Assembly (NCBI GenBank): GCA_903891085.1
Contig: CAITDJ010000006.1
Coordinates: forward strand, 18,781-82,780
Source: an uncultured Bacteroidota bacterium
GTDB lineage: Bacteria; Bacteroidota; Bacteroidia; Bacteroidales; F082
Length of the DNA: 64,000 nucleotides
Reading direction: 5' to 3'
Shown in pieces: positions 46,253 through 54,700 of the stretch. The notes beneath the pieces are model-generated. The model searched no databases. It was given only the letters and a program-made list of their open reading frames with translations, and was not told the origin of the DNA. The position numbers and the translations under genes are program-made. Numbering within the stretch: the first letter of the stretch is position 1; each line of letters starts with the position of its first letter.

Positions 46253-47332
46253 TTAATCCTCAGCCCGTCCATCAGGATGGCAGTGAAGACAAGCATTACT
46301 ATCCCAGCTGTAATTTCCTTCGTCATTATGCTCGCTATCCATTTTTGATTTGGTGTGCTCATGACAATCGATACAACTGAACGATTTATAATTGCTCTGA
46401 GATGTGTGACAATCGGCGCAATTGTTCCACTCGCCCTTATGTTTGCCTGAGTAAATTGGGAAAAACTCTCCATCATGGTTGCCCATGTTGGCGGGTTTCC
46501 AGCCCGGACTCGTTGTATGACACTGACTGCAATCGGTCGAAAAACCAGAAACCTGATGATTCGGGTTTGTTGCGCCCTGATAATCAGTCAAATGACAACT
46601 TACACATTCCTGCGAAATGCTGTTATATGGCTGACCACGAACATGACAGGCAAAGCAATCATTGAGTTCGTGACCACCAGTCAAAGGAAAGAAAAGATGA
46701 CTGATTCCGGCTCCTGTCCATGAAAAAGCATTCATGGCATGACATCCAACACAATCCGTTGAGAAACCTCCGCTTGCATGATTCGGGCTGGTAGTTTGGT
46801 CATAATCCGTCTGGTGGCAATCGATACAATTAATTCCCAAAGGATCATAACGCAATATTGAAGAGGATTCGTGGCACTGAAAACAATCAACTGTTGCATG
46901 CGCTCCAAGCAATGGAAATCGGCTTTGCTGGTGCAGTAGTGTAGTATTTTCAACTAACCATGACTGCGGTGTATGACAGCGCTGACAATCGTTTCCAACG
47001 GTCTGTTCATGCACATCCGTATGACAAGAAATGCAGTCAGATTGCGCCGTTGAAAAGACAAGATCCTTATGACATGCTTTGCAATTCAGTGCCTGATGCT
47101 GACCGGTCAGGGCAAAATCGGTCGAATTATGGCTGAAGGTAAATTTTCCTTCAATCATTTTCCATCCGTTTGAAGTATGACAATCAGCACAACTAACTTT
47201 CAAATCATCGCCATGGGGTGACTGGGCCATAAGTTGAAATGAAAAAATGACAATTATTACGATGAACAAAAACCTCAGCCATTGAATCAGATTGTTTTGT
47301 AGCATTTGTGTTGTGAAACCGATTTGAATCAT
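46253..47332 (-). CDS. 13-haem c-type cytochrome
   Basis: A ~359-residue exported cytochrome with 13 CxxCH motifs by hand count and no CxxCK. An alternative start at Met 10 would trim the leader; either way a hydrophobic signal precedes the mature start SPHGDDLKVSCADCH. Its layout follows the first thirteen haems of the 34- and 73-haem proteins, including GAHATVDCFQCH and FFPIYSGKHKGEW, so it corresponds to the N-terminal module of the family alone. Intervening His residues (GAH, PNH, IYSG-x-H) are candidates for distal ligands. It is the last gene of the electron-transfer cluster, 5 bp after the 34-haem gene. Confidence 0.9.
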   Translation of the reverse strand: MIQIGFTTQMLQNNLIQWLRFLFIVIIVIFSFQLMAQSPHGDDLKVSCADCHTSNGWKMIEGKFTFSHNSTDFALTGQHQALNCKACHKDLVFSTAQSDCISCHTDVHEQTVGNDCQRCHTPQSWLVENTTLLHQQSRFPLLGAHATVDCFQCHESSSILRYDPLGINCIDCHQTDYDQTTSPNHASGGFSTDCVGCHAMNAFSWTGAGISHLFFPLTGGHELNDCFACHVRGQPYNSISQECVSCHLTDYQGATNPNHQVSGFSTDCSQCHTTSPGWKPANMGNHDGEFFPIYSGKHKGEWNNCADCHTSQSNYKSFSCIDCHEHTKSKMDSEHNDEGNYSWDSNACLHCHPDGRAED

Positions 47333-47337
47333 ACAAT

Positions 47338-49956
47338 TTAGTTTTGTCCTGATAATTTTTTCTGAAGCCCTTTATCGCCATTTCCATCCGGGTGACAATT
47401 CAAACAGGCATTGCTGTTCCACTGATAACCACTCACACCCTGATGCTCACTGTTCATAGACGCCTGATTATGTTCATGGCAATCGATACAACTGAAAACG
47501 GCATAGTTGGTTGGATTGGTATGGCAATCGGTACAGGTATTCCATTCACCATTATGTTTTCCTGAATAAATCGGAAAATACTGATCATCATGATCAAAGG
47601 TAGCGGGCTGCCAGGCCGACTGAGAATGGCAATCCTCACAGTTAGTCGGGAAATTTGCCACATCATGATCGGGATCATTGGTTTGGTTATAATCATCCAG
47701 GTGACAACCAACACATGTATTAGGTGTAGAATTATAATTTCCGTTATGACATTCGGCGCAACTTGTAGCAATCCCTGCATGAGCACCCGACAATACATAA
47801 TAATCATTGTGGGTTGGAAACGTTGCTGGAGCCCAGCCAGGCATAGTGGTATGGCAGTTTAAACAGGATGTTGAAATACCGGCCTGTTGGTGATTTGGAT
47901 TTGTCGCCTGATTATACTCGTTCATATGACAACCCGAACATGCATCAGGTGTGTTGGTGTAATTACCTTCATGACAAGCAAAACAATCGCTTTGAATGGA
48001 AGCGTGCGCTCCCGTTAATGGATATGCGTCACTATGAATTGGATAGGTTGCAGGTGCCCAGCCTGCTGCAGTTGTGTGGCAGGTTTCACAGGTATTCGGA
48101 ATTCCGGCCTGCTGATGGTTAGGATTTGCTGCCTGATTAAAATCATCAGAATGACACCCGGAACAGACAGTTGTTGTACCGGAATAACCACTTTCATGAC
48201 AACCAATACATTCAACATTTATATGCGCCCCTGTTAAAGGGAAGTTCGACAAGGCATGATTAAAACCCTCTCCATCACCCGTTGGATGGCATTCAAGACA
48301 GGCAATACTGTTCCAGCTATACCCTGAAACCCCGTTGTGTTCATTTGACATATCAGCCTGATTGTGTTCATGACAATCGATGCAACTGAACAGTGTGTAA
48401 TTATTAGGTGTTGTATGGCATTCATTACAGTTTGTCCATTCTCCTTCGTGTTTTCCGCTATAAATGGGGAAAAATTCACCATCGTGGTCAAAAGTTGCGG
48501 GCGACCATGCATTTTCTGAATGACAGGTTTCGCATTCTGTTGAATACTGAGCAGCAGCATGGGGTGGGTTTGTTGTCTGGTTATAATTATCGGCATGACA
48601 ACCGTAGCAGAGATTGGGCGTTTCTGTATAATTTCCTTCATGACAGGCAAAACAATCCGTTGTTGTATGCGCGCCATTCAGCGAATAAATGTCATTGTGA
48701 TTATCAAAAGTAGCAGGTGTCCAGTCCGGGGCAGTCGTATGACAGGTTTCGCAGGCATTTGCCAATCCTAAGGTTGTATGGTTTGGATTGGTTGACTGGT
48801 TAAAATCGGTGAGATGACAATCGACACATACGGTTGACGTTCCGGTATAACCAGAAGTGTGACATTGTGAGCATTCCGTTGTGATATGCGCACCTGTCAG
48901 TGGAAAACTTGACAGGCTATGATTAAAACTACCTTCGGAATTTCCTTGCGGATGACACTCGAAACAGGCGTTGTTGTTAAATGTGTATCCACCTATACTA
49001 CTATGTTTATTATTCATATCGGATTGATTGTGTTCGTGACAATCAACACAGCTGAACAGTCCGAAATTTCCTGATGTAGTATGACATTCATTACAATTAA
49101 CCCATTCGCCTTCATGACTTCCTGAATAGATCGGAAAAAAATCAGCATCATGGTTGCTCATCCGGGCTGGTTTCCACCCGGGATTTGTTGTATGGCAATC
49201 TTTACATTCGGAAGTAAAGCCTGCTGTTTGGTGATTTGGATTAATCGTTGCCTGGTAATCGGCCAAATGGCAGCTTATGCATTCAGATGTGATGCTATTG
49301 TATGGCTTCCCTTGTTCATGACAATCAAAACAACCAATAGATCCATGCCCGCCCGTCAGCGGGAAGAAAACATGGCTGATGCCGGCCCCTTTCCAGGCAA
49401 ATGCGTTCATAGAATGACATTCAACACAATCAGTTGAAAAGTCGCCGGCAGTATGAACCGGATCTTTGGCTTCAATATAATCTAATTGGTGGCAATCGTA
49501 ACAATCAATTCCCAGCGGATTAAAACGAAGCAGGGAAGTCGATTCATGACACTGAAAGCAATCGGCTGTCGCATGGGCGCCAAGTAAAGGAAAACGACTT
49601 TGTTCGTGCAACAAGGTGGTGTTTTCGACCAGCCACGATTGTGGAGTATGGCAACGGCTACATTCGTTTCCTAAAGTTTGCTCATGCACATCCACATGAC
49701 ATGAAATGCAGTCGGATTGTGCTTTCGAAAAAATCAGGTCATTATGACACGCTTTACAACTTACCGACTGATGTTGACCGACTAATGGAAAATCAGTTTT
49801 GTTATGACTGAATGTATACGAGTATTCAACCACCTTCCATCCTTTTGAAGTATGGCAGTCAGCACAGCTGATTTTTAGCTCATCTCCATGCGGGGATTGG
49901 GCAAATAGGATGATGGATAAGTTTAAAAATAAATATAATATTGACAGTCGTTGCAT
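47338..49956 (-). CDS. 34-haem c-type cytochrome
   Basis: An 872-residue exported cytochrome with signal MQRLSILYLFLNLSIILFAQ and 34 CxxCH motifs by hand count. The first ~330 residues follow the common module shared with the 13- and 73-haem proteins. After that come repeats of a three-haem unit (CETCH ... CFACHEGNYTNTPD ... CSGCH) and a longer unit with FDHDGEFFPIYSGKHEGEW. The short basic tail has no recognisable sorting domain. Haem spacing near 25 residues suits a continuous bis-His haem chain. A -7 box in the 153-bp gap upstream may add separate expression of this and the 13-haem gene. Confidence 0.92.
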   Translation of the reverse strand: MQRLSILYLFLNLSIILFAQSPHGDELKISCADCHTSKGWKVVEYSYTFSHNKTDFPLVGQHQSVSCKACHNDLIFSKAQSDCISCHVDVHEQTLGNECSRCHTPQSWLVENTTLLHEQSRFPLLGAHATADCFQCHESTSLLRFNPLGIDCYDCHQLDYIEAKDPVHTAGDFSTDCVECHSMNAFAWKGAGISHVFFPLTGGHGSIGCFDCHEQGKPYNSITSECISCHLADYQATINPNHQTAGFTSECKDCHTTNPGWKPARMSNHDADFFPIYSGSHEGEWVNCNECHTTSGNFGLFSCVDCHEHNQSDMNNKHSSIGGYTFNNNACFECHPQGNSEGSFNHSLSSFPLTGAHITTECSQCHTSGYTGTSTVCVDCHLTDFNQSTNPNHTTLGLANACETCHTTAPDWTPATFDNHNDIYSLNGAHTTTDCFACHEGNYTETPNLCYGCHADNYNQTTNPPHAAAQYSTECETCHSENAWSPATFDHDGEFFPIYSGKHEGEWTNCNECHTTPNNYTLFSCIDCHEHNQADMSNEHNGVSGYSWNSIACLECHPTGDGEGFNHALSNFPLTGAHINVECIGCHESGYSGTTTVCSGCHSDDFNQAANPNHQQAGIPNTCETCHTTAAGWAPATYPIHSDAYPLTGAHASIQSDCFACHEGNYTNTPDACSGCHMNEYNQATNPNHQQAGISTSCLNCHTTMPGWAPATFPTHNDYYVLSGAHAGIATSCAECHNGNYNSTPNTCVGCHLDDYNQTNDPDHDVANFPTNCEDCHSQSAWQPATFDHDDQYFPIYSGKHNGEWNTCTDCHTNPTNYAVFSCIDCHEHNQASMNSEHQGVSGYQWNSNACLNCHPDGNGDKGLQKKLSGQN

Positions 49957-50043
49957 ATTATTTCGTTATGATCATTATAAGTATTTAGCTTATAAACAAT
50001 TGATTTTTTTCTCGCTGATTATCCTATTGAGCCACTTAACAGG

Positions 50044-50051
50044 CAAACGTA
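50044..50051 (-). promoter_or_regulatory. Candidate internal -7 box (TACGTTTG)
   Basis: An exact TAnnTTTG match on the minus strand in the only sizeable gap of the cytochrome cluster, 87 bp before the 34-haem gene. No -33 match. Confidence 0.35.
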
Positions 50052-50109
50052 AAACTGAATTATTATCGGAATAATTGAGTACGGCTCCGGTTAACCTGAC
50101 ATAATCTGA

Positions 50110-51714
50110 TTAAAATCGTTGCGTTATGTTAAGATAAATATGGTTGAGGTTGGTCGACTTCTCGAATGTTCCTTCGTAATTCATTGAGCAATAGAGCTTT
50201 TTTGTAATCCTCATGGTCATACTCAACTCCGCCATATGCTGTTTTTGCTGCAACTCTCCGTTGTAAAACGAATAATCAACATAGCGGTATCCTACACCAC
50301 CATATAAACTTCCGGCAAGAAAATCTTTCGAAAAATTAATGCTGTAAATGTTACCAGTGAGATAAGCTGTCTGCATCCATGTTGTTGAAATAGTTGTAGA
50401 AGCATTGATAAATGGAAGTCGGCTATAGGTTACGTAGGCATAGGCATTTTCGGATGGCTTCGGATCATTTTTTCTTGTTCTGTAACTTCCTTTTAAACCG
50501 ACAGTCATGAATTTAATAGGACGATAATTGATTTGTGCCATAAAACCCTGGGTCGACTCGTCGTCGAGCAAACGGTCAATGATATCTTTATAAGTCTCAT
50601 AATAAATCACATTGGTGCGCGAACTATAAGAGAACGAAACAGATAACGGTTTAATAATCCGGTAGCGTAATAAAAAATACATATTCGAAAGGCGTGGTGA
50701 ATTACTAATAGTATCGCCAACCTTCTTGTACAAGTCAGCCTCCAATGATCCGAAAAAATAAAGGTTTTTCACCAATGAATTGGAATGCTGGAAGTATGTA
50801 AAGCGTCTGTCGGTAAAACTCCCGTTACGCTGTTCAAAAAAAGCAAGGGAATTCTGCATATTTCCATTTTTTTTCTTCACATCATGACTCACAAAAACAC
50901 CAAACTGAGGCAGTTTTGTACTGAAGGTATAATTGGTGTAATCGGGCCGGAATCCTCCTACCAATCCAACTGTAAAGGCATTCAATTTCGCCTCGTATTG
51001 CACGCCGTCGACAGCCCCGATATTTGAGATCTTAGGATTGATTTTACGTCCCAGCCACACCTGATGATTATCGTTGAATTTGTAATTCAGCGCAAGACTG
51101 TATATTTTCAACCCATTAAAAATATCTTCCTTTATTTCGCTCCATTGTTTGCTTTTATGGACAAATGAAATATAAGTTTCGGCTGACAATTTTGAATTAG
51201 AAATGTTTTTGGCATTCATCGAAAAGGTGTAACGCATACGTTGTGAGCTACCAGCAGCTGAATTTGAAAAATTGAGATAAGATGAAACGCCCAACCTGCC
51301 ACTGATTTCCTGCTTTCTTTCAATCTTGGCAACCGTGTCTGCAAGCTTAGTTTCCATCACCGGTTCAATAACCTTCGTTTCGGGTTGCTGAATAGTGGCA
51401 GCAGCAGCTTGAACCGGAATTTTCTTTGTTTTGGCGATAATTTTAGTGTCGACTTTAATCTCACTAACAGCCAACGGTTCACACACTGCTGAAATGGAAG
51501 ACAGACTAACCACCTTAAGCAATGGAACCTGTTTTTTATCCAGCATCACAAAAAGTGTATCACCAACCACGATATCCTGGGTCGACGGAAATCTCACGTA
51601 AACGTTTTGGTTCGTTATATACGAAACCTTTCCTTCTTTCAGCTCAGTGGTTTCCTGTCCTGATACAATTAAACCTGAGAAAATTAATAGAATGAATAAA
51701 AAAACATGCCTCAT
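50110..51714 (-). CDS. Outer-membrane beta-barrel with periplasmic N-terminal domain, in the cytochrome cluster
   Basis: A 534-residue exported protein with signal MRHVFLFILLIFSGLIVSGQ. Residues ~25-95 form a small beta-domain (KEGKVSYITNQNVYVRF, VGDTLFVMLD), ~100-140 are an Ala/Pro/Lys linker, and ~145-534 show alternating strands with aromatic ends closing in NHIYLNITQRF, as in outer-membrane porins. Its position between the 73- and 34-haem cytochrome genes, 11 bp from the former, suggests the pore of a porin-cytochrome conduit. I see no similarity to MtrB, and no N-terminal CxxC. The strand count cannot be settled by eye. Confidence 0.8.
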   Translation of the reverse strand: MRHVFLFILLIFSGLIVSGQETTELKEGKVSYITNQNVYVRFPSTQDIVVGDTLFVMLDKKQVPLLKVVSLSSISAVCEPLAVSEIKVDTKIIAKTKKIPVQAAAATIQQPETKVIEPVMETKLADTVAKIERKQEISGRLGVSSYLNFSNSAAGSSQRMRYTFSMNAKNISNSKLSAETYISFVHKSKQWSEIKEDIFNGLKIYSLALNYKFNDNHQVWLGRKINPKISNIGAVDGVQYEAKLNAFTVGLVGGFRPDYTNYTFSTKLPQFGVFVSHDVKKKNGNMQNSLAFFEQRNGSFTDRRFTYFQHSNSLVKNLYFFGSLEADLYKKVGDTISNSPRLSNMYFLLRYRIIKPLSVSFSYSSRTNVIYYETYKDIIDRLLDDESTQGFMAQINYRPIKFMTVGLKGSYRTRKNDPKPSENAYAYVTYSRLPFINASTTISTTWMQTAYLTGNIYSINFSKDFLAGSLYGGVGYRYVDYSFYNGELQQKQHMAELSMTMRITKKLYCSMNYEGTFEKSTNLNHIYLNITQRF

Positions 51715-51725
51715 GACTTTTTGTT

Positions 51726-54700
51726 TTAGTTTTCTCTTTTAATAATTTGTTGTATTTTTTTATCACCGTTTCCATCCGGATGACAGGTCAGACAAGCGTT
51801 ACTATTATATTGATAACCGCTCACCCCGTTATGATCACCATTTGTTTCACCTTGGGAATGACAAGTCAAACAAGTAAAGATGGTGTAGTCGCTTGCATTT
51901 GGATGGCACTCAGAACAGGTATTCCATTCATTATTATGCTGACCTGAATAAATCGGAAAATATTGATTATCATGATCAAAGGTCGATGGATTCCATGTAG
52001 ACTGGGTGTGACAATCTTCACAGCTTGTCGGGAACTGGGCTGCCTGATGATCAGGATCGTTTGTCTGGTTATATTCACTCTGGTGGCACCCATAACAAGT
52101 GTTGGGAGTACTGTTATAATTCCCGTTATGACATTGTGCACAGTCATTCGCAATGGAGATATGTGCCCCGGCCAATACATAGTATTCATTATGGATGGGG
52201 AATGTTGCCGGATCCCAGTCAGGACTGGTGCTATGACACAAATCACAATTGGTGGGTAAACTCAGGCTAACGTGATTCGGATTGGTTGCCTGATTATAAT
52301 TATCCGTGTGACAACCGGCACATGTATTCGGTGTATTGGTATAATTTCCTTCATGGCAGGCAAAGCAATCAGCAGAAATAGTTTGATGGGCACCTGTTAA
52401 AGCATAATAATCGTTGTGAATCGGGAAAGTAGCCGGTGTCCAGCCTGTGGCCGTTGTATGACAGGTTTCGCAGGTGGTTGGGAAATTATTTTGCTGATGG
52501 TTTGGATTAACTGCCTGGTTATACGCATCATTGTGACATGAGGAGCAAACCGTAGATGTTCCTGTATACCCATCTGCATGGCATTCGACACAGGCAACGG
52601 CAGCATGCGCTCCTGTTAGCGGAAAATCTGTTGTACTGTGATTGAATCCATCGCCTTCACCATTCGGATGACAGGCAAAGCAGGCGTCACTATTCCAGGT
52701 ATAGCCACTCACTCCCTGATGATCACTATTGCTTTCAGATTGCGTGTGACAAATTGTACAACTAAAGACCGTGTAATCATTCGGATTGGTATGACATTCG
52801 GCACAGCTATTCCATTGGCCCTGATGTGAACCGGAATAAATCGGGAAATATTGTGCATCATGCTCAAATGTTGATGGTGTCCAGGCTGATTGTGTATGGC
52901 AATCCAAACATGTAGTCGGGAATTGGGCAGCCTGATGATCAGGATTATTTGTTTGGTTATATTCAGTTTGGTGACATCCAAAACAAGTGTTGGGTGTATT
53001 GATATAATTACCGTTATGACATTCAGCACAATTGTTCGCAATCGCAACATGAGCCCCGGCTAAAACATAATAATCGTTGTGAATCGGGAAAGTAGCCGGT
53101 GACCAGCCTGTTGCTGTTGTATGACAGGTTTCACAGGTGGTTGGGAAATTATTTTGCTGATGGTTTGGATTAACTGCCTGATTATAGGCATCAGTATGAC
53201 ATGAAGAGCAAACTGTTGAAGTACCTACATATCCATCCTCATGGCATTCGATACAGGCCACTGCAGAATGTGCTCCTGTAAGTGGAAAATCTGTAGTGCT
53301 ATGATTGAATCCATCGCCTTCACCATTTGGATGACAGGCGTAGCAGGCATCACTGTTCCAGATATAACCACTCACTCCCTGATGGTCACTATTGCTTTCA
53401 GATTGCGTGTGACAAATTGTACAACTAAAGACAGTGTAATCATTCGGATTGGTATGACATTCGGCACATGTATTCCATTGACCCTGATGCGAGCCGGAAT
53501 AAATCGGGAAATACTGATCATCGTGATCAAAAGTGGACGGAGTCCAGGCTGTTTGGGTGTGGCAATCTTCACAGCTGGTCGGGAATTGAGCAGCCTGATG
53601 ATCAGGATCAGTTGACTGGTTATAATTATCCTGGTGGCAACCATAACAGGTATTTGGAGTACTGATATAATTACCGTTATGACATACGGCACAATTGTTT
53701 GCAATCGAAAGGTGAGCTCCGGCCAACACGTAGTAATCGTTGTGAATCGGGAAAGTTGCCGGGTCCCAATCAGGATTGGTGGTATGACACATATCACAAT
53801 TGGTGGGCAAATCGAGCGAAACGTGATTCGGATTTGTTGCCTGGTTATAATTATCAGTATGACAGCCAGCGCAAGTATTCGGAGTATTGGTATAATTTCC
53901 TTCGTGGCAGGCAAAACAATCAGCCGAAATAGTCTGATGTGCACCTGTTAGTGCATAATAATCGTTGTGAATCGGGAATGTAGCCGGTGACCAACCTGCA
54001 GTAGTTGTATGACAGGTTTCACAAGTAGTTGGGAAATTATTTTGCTGATGGTTTGGATTTACTGCCTGGTTATAAGCATCAGTATGACAGGAAGAACAAA
54101 CTGTTGAAGTACCTATATACCCATCTGCATGACATTCGATACAGGCAACGGAAGTATGCGCACCGGTAAGGGGAAAATCTGTTGCATTGTGATTAAATCC
54201 ATCACCTTCCCCATTCGGATGGCATGCAAAACATGCCTGGCTATTCCATGTATACCCACTTACTCCCTGATGCTGACCATTAGTCTCTGTTTGTGTGTGA
54301 CAAATAATACAATTGAACTCCGTATAATTTCCTGGTGTTGTATGGCATTCGTTGCAGTTCGTCCATTCGCCGGCATGGCTTCCACTATAAATTGGAAAAT
54401 ATTGTCCGTCATGGTCAAAAGTGGATGGTGACCAGGCAGTTTCAGTATGACATGATTCACATGTCGTTGGAAATTGTGCCTCGAAGTGGTTTGGATTCGT
54501 AGTCTGGTTATAATCGTCGGTATGGCATCCAAAACACAAATTAGGAGTACTTGTATAATTTCCTTCGTGACATGAAAAACAATCAATCGTAGTATGCGCA
54601 CCGTTTAAATCATAATAATCATTATGGATCGGGAAAGTAGCCGGTGCCCAGCCTGGCGCTGTTGTATGGCAGGTTTCACAGGTAGTGGGGATTCCTGTCT

